This document shows positions 53,631-64,000 of a stretch of DNA of 64,000 bases, piece after piece. Below the pieces are notes generated by a model. The model did not search any database and was not told where the DNA came from. It saw only the letters and a list, made by a program, of their open reading frames with translations. The translations under genes and the position numbers were made by a program. Where the stretch lies: NCBI RefSeq assembly GCF_019084045.1, contig NZ_JAHRED010000008.1:181263-245262 (forward strand). The letters are read 5' to 3'. Numbering within the stretch: position 1 is the first letter of the stretch; every line of letters begins with the position of its first letter. This stretch comes from Paeniglutamicibacter quisquiliarum. GTDB lineage: Bacteria > Actinomycetota > Actinomycetes > Actinomycetales > Micrococcaceae.

Positions 53631-53640
53631 ACCCTCATGC

Positions 53641-54198
53641 CTAGGTAATGTCCGGGAAGTCGGCTTCGGTTGCATCAAGGTCGGGAATTCCGTTTCCCGG
53701 CCAGTTGACGGTGGAAAAACGGTCCACCGATTCGTTGTCGGGGGCAAGCCGCACCATGGCGTCGAAGCGTTCGCCGGCCAGGATCCGCCCCAGCCACAGC
53801 GCCGAATCGTCCCACATCCGCTCCAACGGCAGGTTCGCCACCGGATGCCATTCCGGGGCAAGTTCGGCCGAGGGCAGGGCAAGGCCGGTGAAAGCCGAAG
53901 TGAGGTAGATCGTGCAGTCCATGTCAGCGTCGGGGTTCGCGGGGAAGCGGAAGTAGACCCGGGCTGCGGGCAGCAGCGACGAGGCGTCGGCGACCAGCGA
54001 GGTTTCCTCGAGGAGTTCGCGCACCGCGGCGGCCTCGGGACTCTCCCCCGGCTCGATCTTTCCGCCCGGGGCAACGACCCGGCCGGCACCGAACCCGCGT
54101 TGTTTCAGCCCCAGCAGCACCCGGGTGCCGTCGGTTCCACTCACCACCGGCAGGCACAACACGACCCTGGTGGGGGTTTTGGCGGACGCTTGGGGCAT
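53641..54198 (-). CDS. NUDIX hydrolase, MTH1/8-oxo-dGTPase-like
   Basis: 185 residues with the Nudix box GGKIEPGESPEAAAVRELLEET. LLGLKQRGFGAGRVVAPGGK resembles eukaryotic MTH1 (oxidised purine nucleotide triphosphatase) rather than ADP-ribose pyrophosphatases. Expected role: sanitising the nucleotide pool. ATG 54198 has GGAAGG 9 bases upstream. It lies 15 bases after xerD in the same direction and is the last gene before the accessory stretch. Confidence 0.85.
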   Translation of the reverse strand: MPQASAKTPTRVVLCLPVVSGTDGTRVLLGLKQRGFGAGRVVAPGGKIEPGESPEAAAVRELLEETSLVADASSLLPAARVYFRFPANPDADMDCTIYLTSAFTGLALPSAELAPEWHPVANLPLERMWDDSALWLGRILAGERFDAMVRLAPDNESVDRFSTVNWPGNGIPDLDATEADFPDIT

Positions 54199-54213
54199 GG
54201 CGGGGAACCTTCC

Positions 54214-55290
54214 CTAGTTGTTGGCCCGCGGGTGGGCGGCCGCGTAGATCTCTCGCAGGGTGTCAGCGGTGACCAGCGTGTAGACCTGCGTGGTGGTCAC
54301 CGAGGCGTGGCCCAGCAGCTCCTGGACCACGCGCACGTCGGCGCCGCCCTCGAGCAGGTGGGTGGCGAAGGAATGGCGCAGGGTGTGCGGGGAGACGTCC
54401 TGTTCAATGCCCGCGCGCTCGGCGGCCTTGGTGAGCACCGACCAGGCGGACTGGCGCGAGAGCCGCCCGCCGCGCTGGTTCAGGAAGAGGGCCGCGGTGC
54501 CCTTGCCCTTGGCCACCAGTTCGGGCCGCCCGCGGACCAGGTAGGCGTTCAGCGCATCGATGGCGTAGGACCCCAGCGGCACGATGCGTTCCTTGGAGCC
54601 CTTGCCGAAGAGCCGAACCACCGCCGGCCCGCTGGCGGGGCGTTCCAGGTGCAGGTCGTCGACGTCCAGGCCCACGGCCTCCGAAATGCGGGCACCGGTG
54701 GAATAGAGGAATTCGAGGATGGCCTTGTCGCGCAGGCCGGCGGAGGTCTCGATGGAGACCGAGTCCAGGATCGCGGTGACCTGTTCGACGCTGATCGCCT
54801 TGGGCAGCCGGCGCCCGGGGGCCGGCGGATGAAGGTCGACGGCGGGGTTCGTGGGTGCCAGGCCCTCCAGTTCCCAGAACTTGTGCACCCCGCGCACCGC
54901 GACGATGGTGCGGGCGGCAGACCGGGCGCTGAGCGGGGCGGCGCCGTCCGCCCCGTCGCGCACCGCCTGGGCAAAGGAAGTCAGGTGCCCGAGGTTGACC
55001 TGGGCGGGCTCGTGCACGTCCCTGGTGTGCAGGTAGGACACGTATCGGTACAGGTCCCGGCGGTAGGCGCTGACGGTGTTCTTGGCCATGCCGCGTTCCA
55101 CGGCCAGGTGCTGCAGGTAGGTCGCCAGGTGCTTGCCCATGGGCAGGGTCGCCGGGTCGGGCGCGACGACAGCCGGCGCGACGGCGGCCGGGGCCGGGGC
55201 CGGGGCGATGGGTGTCAGCCGGATCGTGGCCGGGACCGAACCGACCTCGGCAAGCCCGATGGTGGCCGGCTCGAACGTGTCCGGGGACAT
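54214..55290 (-). CDS. xerD: Site-specific tyrosine recombinase XerD
   Basis: 358 residues. SAM-like N-terminal domain (about 53-145) and catalytic domain with Arg201, Lys230, HTLR (302-305), His328 and Tyr337, the complete tyrosine-recombinase set. It resolves chromosome dimers at dif together with XerC. An Ala/Pro-rich N-terminal extension of about 50 residues is unusual for XerD. Because of its place between nudix/pyrG and the parA-side operon, it is the housekeeping enzyme, not a phage integrase. Confidence 0.92.
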   Translation of the reverse strand: MSPDTFEPATIGLAEVGSVPATIRLTPIAPAPAPAAVAPAVVAPDPATLPMGKHLATYLQHLAVERGMAKNTVSAYRRDLYRYVSYLHTRDVHEPAQVNLGHLTSFAQAVRDGADGAAPLSARSAARTIVAVRGVHKFWELEGLAPTNPAVDLHPPAPGRRLPKAISVEQVTAILDSVSIETSAGLRDKAILEFLYSTGARISEAVGLDVDDLHLERPASGPAVVRLFGKGSKERIVPLGSYAIDALNAYLVRGRPELVAKGKGTAALFLNQRGGRLSRQSAWSVLTKAAERAGIEQDVSPHTLRHSFATHLLEGGADVRVVQELLGHASVTTTQVYTLVTADTLREIYAAAHPRANN

Positions 55291-55302
55291 GGCGCCCCTC
55301 CC

Positions 55303-55968
55303 CTAGAGCCTTGGCTCGTGGGAGCGCAGCCGGGGATGGGCCTCGAACGGGGTGTCGACCGGGCGCAGCGAGGCGTAGCCGTCGGCGCGGGCCGCGACGG
55401 CGGCCAGCAGTCCGGCAACCGCGGAGGGGTTGTGGATCCGCCCGCCCAGGACGCCGGCGACGGCCTCGTCCAGGGGAACCCAGGCCAGGGTCATGTCGGC
55501 TTCCTCGTCCGTGCGCTCATGGAGCTCGTGGTCGGGGACCGGGTGCGCATGGCGGGCCAGGTAGATGCGGATCGCCTCCGAGGAGGATCCCGGGGACAGG
55601 AACAGGTCCACCAGGACCGCCCAGTCCTCGGCGACGAGGTCCGCTTCCTCGGCGAGTTCGCGTGCGGCGGCGAGGTGCGGCGGCTCCCCCTCAATGTCCA
55701 TGAGCCCGGCGGGGATTTCCCACAGGTTCATGCGCACGGGGTGGCGGTACTGGTTGATCATCAGCACCTCGTCGGCCTCGTTGAGCACGAGCACCGCCAC
55801 GGCACCGGGGTGGTCGATGTAGTCCCGCACCAGCGGGGCCGCGCCGGGCGCAAATTCAAAGGTGTCCTGCACTACGTCCCAGATGCGCCCGTCGTATACG
55901 GTCTCGGACTTAAGCAGGCGGCGAGGGCTGAACGAATCGCCCAGCGCCTCGCCGTCTGTCGTTGCCAT
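55303..55968 (-). CDS. NUDIX hydrolase, ADP-ribose pyrophosphatase type
   Basis: 221 residues. EIPAGLMDIEGEPPHLAAARELAEEADL is a complete Nudix box in the ADPRase setting (INQYRHPVRMNLWEIPAG precedes it). It hydrolyses ADP-ribose or related sugars. ATG 55968 lies 4 bases after the pyrG stop, so it is coupled to it; 12 bases separate it from xerD. The pyrG-nudix-xerD order is conserved in actinobacteria. Confidence 0.9.
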   Translation of the reverse strand: MATTDGEALGDSFSPRRLLKSETVYDGRIWDVVQDTFEFAPGAAPLVRDYIDHPGAVAVLVLNEADEVLMINQYRHPVRMNLWEIPAGLMDIEGEPPHLAAARELAEEADLVAEDWAVLVDLFLSPGSSSEAIRIYLARHAHPVPDHELHERTDEEADMTLAWVPLDEAVAGVLGGRIHNPSAVAGLLAAVAARADGYASLRPVDTPFEAHPRLRSHEPRL

Positions 55969-55972
55969 GGTG

Positions 55973-57667
<1,695 letters not shown>

Positions 57668-57747
57668 CTACCCTATCACCTTTTCGTTGTTGGACGGTTG
57701 GGAAAGACTCTACAGGCTCGCTCGATCCGACAGGCGGAATCCGGGGT

Positions 57748-59481
57748 TCAGGAAAGCGAACTCACAAGCAGTTGCGCCTCGCCGAGAAGCTCCTCGGCAT
57801 GCGCCTGCGCCGTGGACGAATCCTCCTGGCCGGCCAGCATCCGCGCCAATTCGCGCACCCGCTCGGCCTCGTCCAGGAGCACCACGTCGCTGGCGGTGAA
57901 TCCCGCGCCGTCGGCGGCCAACGCGTTCGACGACTTGATGACCCGCACATGCCGGTCGGCATAGGCCGCCACCTGCGGCAGGTGGGTGACAACTATCACC
58001 TGGACGTGCTTGGCCAGCATGGCCAGGCGCTTGCCGATCTCGACGGCCGCCTTGCCGCCGACGCCGGCGTCCACCTCGTCGAAGACGAAGGTCGGGACGG
58101 GGTCGACGGCCGCCAGCACCACCTCGATGGCCAGCATCACCCTGGAGAGCTCGCCACCCGAGGCCCCCTTGCCCAGGGGACGCGGGGAGGAACCCGCGTG
58201 TGGCTGGAGCAGCATGGTGATGGCGTCAATGCCGAAGCGGTTGGGGTCGGCCAGCTTTTCGAGTTCGAGAACGAACTTCGCATCCGGCATGGCCAGGGCG
58301 GCCAGCTCGGCCGTCACGCGGGCGGCCAGGTCCTTGGCGGCCTTGGCGCGCAGCTTCGAGAGCTTCGCCGCCAGCTCGGCGACCTCAAGGCGCAGCGCCT
58401 CGGTTTCGGCGCGCAGCGCCTCGATGCGGCCGTCGTCGCCCTGGATCTCGGCCAGCCGCTTGCGCGCGGTGTCGGCCCAGGCGATCACCTCGTCGATGTC
58501 GGGTGCGTACTTGCGGATCAGCCGGTTGAGGTCGGCCCGGCGCTCCTCGAGCGCCGCGAGCCGTTCGGGTCCCTCGGCGTCCAGGTCGGAGAGGTAGCCG
58601 GCCAGGTCGGTCGACACCTCGGCGGCGAGGATGCCGATCTCGCCGAGCCGCTCGGCCAGGGACTTGATGTCCGCGTCATCGGCGGCCACCTGTTCCAGGG
58701 CGTGCCTGGCGATTTCCACCAGCGAGATGACGCTGGGCGCCTCGTAGTCCTCGGTGTTCAGGGACTCGTGGGCGAGGTTCGCGTTGGAACGCAGCGCCTC
58801 GATGTTTGAAAGCTTCAACGACTGGTTCTTCAGCTCGGCGTCTTCGGCCGGCTGCGGGTCGACGGCGTCGATTTCCTCCAGTGCCGCCTGCAGGGACTCG
58901 GCCTCGCGGATGCGTTCGCGGGATGCGGCCGCGAGTTCCTCCAGCTCGGCGGAGGCGCTGCCCCACTTGTCGAAGGTCTCCTGGTAGGTGGACAGCAACT
59001 TGGCCAGCGGGGCGCCGGCAAACTTGTCCAGCGAGGCGCGTTGCGCAGCTGCCCCCTTGAGCCGCAGCTGGTCGGTTTGCCCGTGGATCGCGATCAGGTC
59101 CTCGCCCAACTCGACCAGCACGCCCACCGGGGCGGCCCTCCCGCCAACGGAGGCACGGCTGCGTCCCTCGGCCGACAAGGTGCGGGTGATGATCAGCTCG
59201 GCCTGGTCATCGAAGCGTTCGACCAGCGCCCCGGCCTCCTCGGCACGGTCCAGGACCTTGCTGGTCGCCGGCAGCACGAGCGTGGCGTCGGCCACCGCCT
59301 GCTTGGCGCCGTGGCGCACGGCCCCGGCATCGGCGCGGCGCCCAAGCAGCAGCCCGAGCGCGGTGATGACCATGGTCTTGCCGGCACCGGTTTCACCGGT
59401 GACCACGCTGAAGCCCGGGCCCAGCGGCAGGGTCGCCTGGGAGATGACACCCAGGTCGCTGATGCGTATTTCCTGTATCAC
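57748..59481 (-). CDS. recN: DNA repair protein RecN
   Basis: 577 residues, SMC-like. Walker A GETGAGKT (29-36), long coiled-coil arms (about 160-370), the signature LGKGASGGELSRVMLA and Walker B FVFDEVDAGVGG. Acts in double-strand break repair. The ATG overlaps the nadK stop (ATGA). Followed after 86 bases by pyrG. Confidence 0.95.
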   Translation of the reverse strand: MIQEIRISDLGVISQATLPLGPGFSVVTGETGAGKTMVITALGLLLGRRADAGAVRHGAKQAVADATLVLPATSKVLDRAEEAGALVERFDDQAELIITRTLSAEGRSRASVGGRAAPVGVLVELGEDLIAIHGQTDQLRLKGAAAQRASLDKFAGAPLAKLLSTYQETFDKWGSASAELEELAAASRERIREAESLQAALEEIDAVDPQPAEDAELKNQSLKLSNIEALRSNANLAHESLNTEDYEAPSVISLVEIARHALEQVAADDADIKSLAERLGEIGILAAEVSTDLAGYLSDLDAEGPERLAALEERRADLNRLIRKYAPDIDEVIAWADTARKRLAEIQGDDGRIEALRAETEALRLEVAELAAKLSKLRAKAAKDLAARVTAELAALAMPDAKFVLELEKLADPNRFGIDAITMLLQPHAGSSPRPLGKGASGGELSRVMLAIEVVLAAVDPVPTFVFDEVDAGVGGKAAVEIGKRLAMLAKHVQVIVVTHLPQVAAYADRHVRVIKSSNALAADGAGFTASDVVLLDEAERVRELARMLAGQEDSSTAQAHAEELLGEAQLLVSSLS

Positions 59482-60512
59482 AGTTGCCTCCGATGATCCT
59501 TGTCCCCGAGGGTTTCCGGTTCGGGCTTGGGCGCGTGGTGGCGCGGCTCGATGACCTGCACCGCCGGGGTGATGACCGGCAGGGCGGTCGTGGCCGTCTC
59601 GCGTTCCCCGGGTTCAACGGGTCCGCGCCAGCCTTGGATGGGTAGTTCAAACTTGTTGACCAGTCGTTCGGAGAACGGCGTCTGGTTCACCCGTGCCAGG
59701 CGCACCGGCTTGGTGGAGCGGGTGACTTCGACGCGGGCCCCCGGCGGCAGTTCGATGGTGCGCCGGCCGTCGCACCAGAGCACCGCTCCGGCATCGGTGC
59801 GGGTCAGGATCTCGATTGCCAGCAGCGAGGTCGGGGCGACGACCAAGGGCTTGGCAAAAAGCGCGTGGGCGCTGATGGGGACCATGACCAGGGCCTCGAC
59901 CTCGGGCCAGACGACCGGCCCGCCGGCGGAGAACGCATAGGCAGTGGAGCCGGTGGGGGTCGCCATGACGACGCCGTCGCAGCCGAAGGTGCTCAGCGGG
60001 CGGCCGTCGACCTCCATCACCACCTCGATCATGCGTTCGCGGTTGGCCTTTTCGACCGCCGCCTCGTTCAGCGCCCAGGTGTGGGCGATCCGGCGGTTGT
60101 CCAGCCAGACCTGCACGTCGATGGTCATGCGTTCCTCGACGGTGTAGCGGCGCTCAACGACCCATTGGACGGTTTCCTTCAGGGCCGTGCGTTCGCTTTC
60201 GGCCAGGAACCCCACGTGCCCCAGGTTCACCCCGAGCAGCGGCACCCCGGCGTTGCGCACAAGTTCGGCGGCTCGCAGCACGCTGCCGTCCCCGCCAAGC
60301 ACCACGCCCAGGTCGATGTTCTTGAGGCTGGTGTCTTCGTCGAGGATCTCGACCTCGATGTCCTCGCCCTCCGGGGTGTTGCGCACTGCCTGCATTTCCA
60401 GGCGGCGCATCACCGGGATGAGTCCGGCATCCCGCAGCCGGGAACAGGTGTCAACCGCTGCTGAAAGGGCATCGTTTCGTCCGGTGTGGGTGAGGACCAA
60501 AATCCTGCGCAT
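59478..60512 (-). CDS. nadK: NAD kinase
   Basis: 344 residues. GGDGS (73-77) and the conserved NE..ATPTGSTAYAFSAGGPVV region are diagnostic. Makes NADP from NAD with ATP or polyphosphate. About 45 C-terminal residues beyond the usual end are Pro/His-rich. ATG 60512 has GAGGAAGGAA upstream. The tlyA-nadK-recN order is the actinobacterial standard. Confidence 0.95.
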   Translation of the reverse strand: MRRILVLTHTGRNDALSAAVDTCSRLRDAGLIPVMRRLEMQAVRNTPEGEDIEVEILDEDTSLKNIDLGVVLGGDGSVLRAAELVRNAGVPLLGVNLGHVGFLAESERTALKETVQWVVERRYTVEERMTIDVQVWLDNRRIAHTWALNEAAVEKANRERMIEVVMEVDGRPLSTFGCDGVVMATPTGSTAYAFSAGGPVVWPEVEALVMVPISAHALFAKPLVVAPTSLLAIEILTRTDAGAVLWCDGRRTIELPPGARVEVTRSTKPVRLARVNQTPFSERLVNKFELPIQGWRGPVEPGERETATTALPVITPAVQVIEPRHHAPKPEPETLGDKDHRRQL

Positions 60513-60566
60513 GAGTTCCTTCCTCGGCGGACCGAAGGTTAGGACATCGGTTCAGATGCCACCAGT

Positions 60567-61373
60567 CTAAGAATAGTCAACGTCCGGCCAGGCGTCGGTC
60601 CCGACGCGGGGTTGTGGGGAAGCCTCCGGATTGTGTCCGGTGTCCTTGCCCAGCCACAGGAAGAATTCGACATTGCCGTCCTGGCCAGGCAGCGGACTGC
60701 GTGCCAGCCCCTTGACGCCCAGTCCTGCATCGTGTGCCGAGGCCATCACCACATCCACGGCCTTGCGCCGCTGGTCGGGGCTGTGCACCACCCCGGTGCG
60801 GGAGAGTTGTTCGCGGCCGATTTCGAATTGGGGCTTGACCATGAGCACCAGGTCGCCGTCCTGCTCGGTGGCGCCGGCCAGGGCGCCCATCACCAGGGTC
60901 AGCGAGATGAATGACAGGTCGGCCACGACCAGGGCCACCTCTCCCCCGATGTCTGCGGGGTCCAGGTAGCGCACGTTCATGCCCTCGTGGACGTGGACGC
61001 GGGCATCGGCGCGCAGTTCGGGGACGAGCTGCCCGTGCCCCACGTCGACGGCCTCGACGTGGTCCGCGCCGCGGCGCAGCAATACGTCGGTGAATCCGCC
61101 GGTGGACGCGCCGGCGTCAAGGCAGCGCTTTCCCGCGACCTCGATGAGGGAGAATGCGGCCAATGCGCCGGCAAGCTTGTGGCCGGCCCGGCTCACGAAT
61201 TCCTCGCCCGCGGCGGCCTGGACGGTGATGGCCGAGGTTTCGGCAACGTTCTTGGCGGCCTTCGTGGCAATCATGCCGTCGACGCGCACGCGCTGGTCGG
61301 CGATCAGCCGGGCGGCGTCGGTGCGCGAACGGGCCAGGGACCGGGTGACCAGTTCCTGGTCGAGGCGGCTCAT
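60567..61373 (-). CDS. tlyA: TlyA family rRNA 2'-O-methyltransferase
   Basis: 268 residues. N-terminal S4 RNA-binding domain (1-62) and a Rossmann methyltransferase of the FtsJ type with LDAGASTGGFTDVLLRRGA (SAM site) and VADLSFISL. In mycobacteria TlyA methylates 16S and 23S rRNA and loss gives capreomycin resistance. ATG 61373 overlaps the preceding stop (ATGA). Confidence 0.92.
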   Translation of the reverse strand: MSRLDQELVTRSLARSRTDAARLIADQRVRVDGMIATKAAKNVAETSAITVQAAAGEEFVSRAGHKLAGALAAFSLIEVAGKRCLDAGASTGGFTDVLLRRGADHVEAVDVGHGQLVPELRADARVHVHEGMNVRYLDPADIGGEVALVVADLSFISLTLVMGALAGATEQDGDLVLMVKPQFEIGREQLSRTGVVHSPDQRRKAVDVVMASAHDAGLGVKGLARSPLPGQDGNVEFFLWLGKDTGHNPEASPQPRVGTDAWPDVDYS

Positions 61374-61588
61374 GCCTGCTCCAACGAGGTGGCATCCAGG
61401 TCGGCGGTCAACGAGGCCTGCAGGTCCTCGAAGATGGCCAGGTGTTCGGCAACGGGCGTCGAGGCCAGGGTTTCCAGTACCCCGAGGTCGGTGGTCGGCC
61501 GGCCGGATTCCGTGGATGCCGCCGGACGCGGCCCGGGCACAGGAGCGCCGGGGCCGTCGTTGTCAGGTGGTGTGTGGTTGTTGCTCAT
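61370..61588 (-). CDS. Small conserved protein between the HAD phosphatase and tlyA
   Basis: 72 residues. Pro/Gly/Asn-rich start, then a predicted amphipathic helix pair (LETLASTPVAEHLAIFEDLQ). No known domain. A small gene sits at the same spot in mycobacteria (Rv1693). ATG 61588 has GAGGG at about 5 bases; two further in-frame starts lie just upstream. The stop overlaps the tlyA start. Confidence 0.75.
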   Translation of the reverse strand: MSNNHTPPDNDGPGAPVPGPRPAASTESGRPTTDLGVLETLASTPVAEHLAIFEDLQASLTADLDATSLEQA

Positions 61589-61602
61589 CATCACCCTCGA
61601 GC

Positions 61603-62595
61603 CTATGGCTTGCTACCGACGATTTGGGAAAAGCTGAGCTTCGGTTCCACGGCGTGTTCCTGTCGTGGGTGTGCGAGCCACCAGGCCGCGCATGCCGCAC
61701 GCCAGGAATCCAGGTTCGCTTCGTCGCCATCGATGGTGATGGTTTCGCCGTTGACCGAGGCCAGGGCCGTGCCGCAGCGGATGCCGAATCCGGTGACCTC
61801 GATGACGGGGTAGGTCTCGTAGAGCCCGGAGAGGTCGGCAAGGATGAAGTCGGGGCGCTCGGCGGTGCGCGCGGCCAACGCCGTACGCACCGAATCCACG
61901 CCCGTGAGCACCAACGCGGTGCTGTAGCCGGCGTTGTTGCCGCCGAGGATGTCGGTGTCGAGCCGGTCGCCCACCACCAGCGGGCGGGTGGCCTGGAAGG
62001 TTTCCGCCGCGCGGCGGAAGAGCAGTGGCTCGGGCTTGCCGGCCACCAGTGGCTGTGCGTCTGTGGCGGCGGCGACGGCCTCAACCAGGGATCCGTTGCC
62101 CGGGGCGATGCCCTCGGCGCGCGGAATGGTCCGATCGGTGTTGGTGGCGACCCAGACGGCCCCACCGTGGATCGCGTAGGCTGCTTCGGCCAGGTCCCGC
62201 CAGCCAATCGAGGGGTCGAAACCCTGGATGACCCCTTGGGGCACATCCAGGTGGCTGGCTACGATTTCCATTCCGAAGGAACTGACGCAGTCGCGTAGGT
62301 AGGAGCTGCCCACCACCAGGACCTTGGAACCCTGGGGCAGTTTTTGGGCAAGGAGTTCGGCCCCCGCGTCCGCCGAGCCAAATACTTGCTCGGCAGACGC
62401 GGGAGCGCCCAGCTGAATCAGGTGCGCCGCAACGGCACCCGGCGATCGTGAGGCGTTGTTCGTGATGTACGCCAGGACGACCGAGTGGTCCTGCAATCGG
62501 TTCAAGGCATCGATGGCCTTGGGAATTGCACCGTTGCCGGCATAGACGACGCCGTCGAGATCGGCGAGCAGCGCGTCATAACCTGAGATCAGCAT
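61603..62595 (-). CDS. HAD-superfamily (IIA) sugar phosphatase, Rv1692-like
   Basis: 330 residues. DLDGVVYAG (nucleophile and acid Asp), ITNNASRSP, GKPEPLLF (Lys) and VGDRLDTDI (metal Asp) mark a NagD/HAD-IIA phosphatase. Its homologue Rv1692 dephosphorylates glycerol-3-phosphate in mycobacteria, so lipid turnover or glycerol recycling is plausible. ATG 62595 has AGGAACT about 10 bases upstream. It sits 14 bases upstream of the small gene. Confidence 0.88.
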   Translation of the reverse strand: MLISGYDALLADLDGVVYAGNGAIPKAIDALNRLQDHSVVLAYITNNASRSPGAVAAHLIQLGAPASAEQVFGSADAGAELLAQKLPQGSKVLVVGSSYLRDCVSSFGMEIVASHLDVPQGVIQGFDPSIGWRDLAEAAYAIHGGAVWVATNTDRTIPRAEGIAPGNGSLVEAVAAATDAQPLVAGKPEPLLFRRAAETFQATRPLVVGDRLDTDILGGNNAGYSTALVLTGVDSVRTALAARTAERPDFILADLSGLYETYPVIEVTGFGIRCGTALASVNGETITIDGDEANLDSWRAACAAWWLAHPRQEHAVEPKLSFSQIVGSKP

Positions 62596-62610
62596 GGATG
62601 AATCGAGTTC

Positions 62611-64000
62611 CTACTTTTCGTCGTTTTCGTCCTGGTCGATGACCGGGGACGTTCCGTTGGTCTCGATGACGGCCGGGGCCTCTTCATCGAGTTCCGGGTT
62701 CGATTCCTCGGCCACTTCCTCCAGCGAGGAGGCATCGACAACGTCGACGGCGTCTTCGTCGGAGATTCCCTCTTCTACTGCATCTTCCGAGGATTCGTCG
62801 CTGTCTTCCGAGGAAGGTGTTTCCGAGTCGACGATGTCGCGGGCACGCGGGCGGCGCGCATCGGTTTCATCGTCTTCGCCGAGGTCGATGATGTCCGGTT
62901 CGGCGAACTCTCCGGTGCCAAGAGCTTCCTCGGCCACGGAGATCTGCTTGCGCCAGGTCGCTGCTTCTTCATTGCGGCCCAGGTTTTCCAGGGCATCGGC
63001 GTAGGCCGAGAAGAGACGCGGGCTGTAGCTGAACGCGCGGTTCAGGTCCAGCTGCGGGATCTCGAGTTCAGCCAAGGCTGCCTCGAGGTTGCCCAAGTCG
63101 TTCTGGGCACCGGAAGCGACCATGGCCATTTCGACCTTGCCATTGGTATCCAAGGTCTCGATGACCTCGCTGTGGGCAATTTCCAGGGCCTTTTCCGGAC
63201 GACCGATTCCACGTTCGGAATCCGCGATCAAGGGCAGGTGCAGGTTGTTGCCGCTGATGCGGCGGTGGGTGCGGAATTCGCGCAGTGCTTCGGCGAACTC
63301 GCCGGCAGCGTATGCGGCGAGGCCGACGGCTTCGCGAACAACTGCAACGCGGCCGCCACGACGGGAAGCTGCGATGGTGTGCTCGTAGGCAAGCTGCGGA
63401 TCGATATCGATCAAGCGGCCGGCCATGACCAGGTGCTTGGACACCCATTCGTTGTTGACGTCGTCAAGGTAACGCAGTTCCGCACGGGTGATGCGGTCCA
63501 GTTCCTTGCCAGTTACATCGTCATCAATTTCCGGTGAACGTCCGCGTTCCGGGCTGTTGGAGCTGCGAAGGTCGGCAGGGTTGTGAGTGCGACGGATCGC
63601 TTCGTCGCGCTGTGCCTCGAGGTCAGCGGTGCTGCTCTCGGCGCGGGGCTTGAATCCGCCGCGGTCTTCGCGGGGCTTGAAACCGCCACGATCTTCACGG
63701 GGCTTGAAGCCGCCTTCACGGCGATCGTCGCCGCCACGGAATCCACCACGGTCCTCGCGAGGCTTGAAGCCGCCGCGATCTTCACGAGGCTTGAAACCGC
63801 CACGATCCTCGCGGGGCTTGAAACCGCCACGGTCCTCGCGGGGCTTGAAACCGCCACGGTCCTCGCGGGGCTTGAAACCGCCTTCACGGCGATCGTCGCC
63901 GCCACGGAATCCGCCACGGTCCTCGCGGGGCTTGAAGCCGCCGCGATCTTCACGAGGCTTGAAACCGCCTTCACGGCGATCATCGCCGCCACGGTCCTCA
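62611..64000 (-). CDS. TPR-type protein with an N-terminal RGG-like repeat region (5' end outside window)
   Basis: About 460 residues are visible; the frame is open to the window edge. From the edge inwards: roughly 120 residues of FKPREDRGG-type repeats; a linker; a helical repeat domain (about 200 residues with tetratricopeptide-like EALREF and ALEIAHSEV helices); and a very acidic C-terminus. The GTG at 63444 is internal, since the coding frame and the family continue beyond it. The basic, Arg/Gly-rich start suggests an RNA- or protein-binding disordered region. Function is unknown. Confidence 0.8.
   Translation of the reverse strand, partial: EDRGGDDRREGGFKPREDRGGFKPREDRGGFRGGDDRREGGFKPREDRGGFKPREDRGGFKPREDRGGFKPREDRGGFKPREDRGGFRGGDDRREGGFKPREDRGGFKPREDRGGFKPRAESSTADLEAQRDEAIRRTHNPADLRSSNSPERGRSPEIDDDVTGKELDRITRAELRYLDDVNNEWVSKHLVMAGRLIDIDPQLAYEHTIAASRRGGRVAVVREAVGLAAYAAGEFAEALREFRTHRRISGNNLHLPLIADSERGIGRPEKALEIAHSEVIETLDTNGKVEMAMVASGAQNDLGNLEAALAELEIPQLDLNRAFSYSPRLFSAYADALENLGRNEEAATWRKQISVAEEALGTGEFAEPDIIDLGEDDETDARRPRARDIVDSETPSSEDSDESSEDAVEEGISDEDAVDVVDASSLEEVAEESNPELDEEAPAVIETNGTSPVIDQDENDEK
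63649..64000 (-). repeat. In-frame 27-base tandem repeats encoding PREDRGGFK
   Basis: Ten GFKP units, most spaced 27 bases (9 codons), with synonymous variation at third positions, and three copies of a DDRREGG spacer at 63713, 63881 and 63968. The 168-base distance between the first two suggests a larger duplicated block. The array continues past the window. Confidence 0.9.

Noticed and set aside
54214..55290. Tyrosine recombinase as a sign of a prophage or integrative element
   Set aside because: Its sequence and place beside pyrG and nudix mark it as housekeeping XerD; no phage genes or att repeats were seen.
63649..64000. Regular repeats that could be mistaken for a CRISPR array
   Set aside because: The unit is 27 bases without unique spacers, stays in frame and encodes a 9-residue peptide repeat.

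Overview
The window is high-GC DNA from a Gram-positive actinobacterium, most likely a Micrococcaceae member of the Arthrobacter/Paeniglutamicibacter type (the genus is an inference). Actinobacterial markers are a WhiB1-type iron-sulphur regulator, mycothione reductase, GarA with its FtsR/DUF151/MerR neighbours, a PASTA kinase beside class II DAHP synthase, and TlyA. Genes are densely packed and many starts are translationally coupled through ATGA or TAATG overlaps.

Layout. 1-5.2 kb: the start of prfB, then a leftward tight-adherence (Tad) pilus operon (tadA-tadB-tadC, a small pilin candidate, two TadE-like and one TadG-like pseudopilins). 5.6-9.7 kb: a divergent FHA-FtsK/EssC-like ATPase with no WXG100 gene nearby. 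10.5-26 kb: whiB1, a PASTA kinase, aroG, an acyltransferase, an esterase, fadD, mycothione reductase with a degenerate MinD/EspI-like partner, pyruvate carboxylase and a stand-alone ParA. 26.3-28.9 kb: merR, DUF151, ftsR and garA. 30-37 kb: tRNA-Pro, then the conserved operon parA-scpA-scpB-rluB-tyrA-cmk-der, read leftwards. 54.2-62.6 kb: the conserved block HAD phosphatase-small protein-tlyA-nadK-recN-pyrG-nudix-xerD, also leftwards. The window ends inside a TPR protein with an RGG-like repeat region.

Between xerD and parA, genes that are neighbours in many actinobacteria, lies about 17 kb of accessory DNA. It carries a C4-dicarboxylate transporter with its own two-component system, a complete methylcitrate cycle (prpE divergent from gntR-prpD-prpB-prpC), an ECF sigma factor with a membrane partner, and an unusual two-gene protease module. 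That module is an alpha/beta-hydrolase/caspase fusion, followed 4 bases later by a thermolysin-like metallopeptidase. It is the strongest candidate here for an undescribed system.

How the genes work together. The prp genes convert propionyl-CoA to pyruvate and succinate. DctA imports the same class of dicarboxylate, and pyruvate carboxylase refills oxaloacetate. The PASTA kinase and GarA (with its ETTG phospho-switch) suggest Ser/Thr phosphorylation of central carbon flow. ParA, ScpA, ScpB, XerD, FtsR and Der cover chromosome segregation, division and ribosome assembly.
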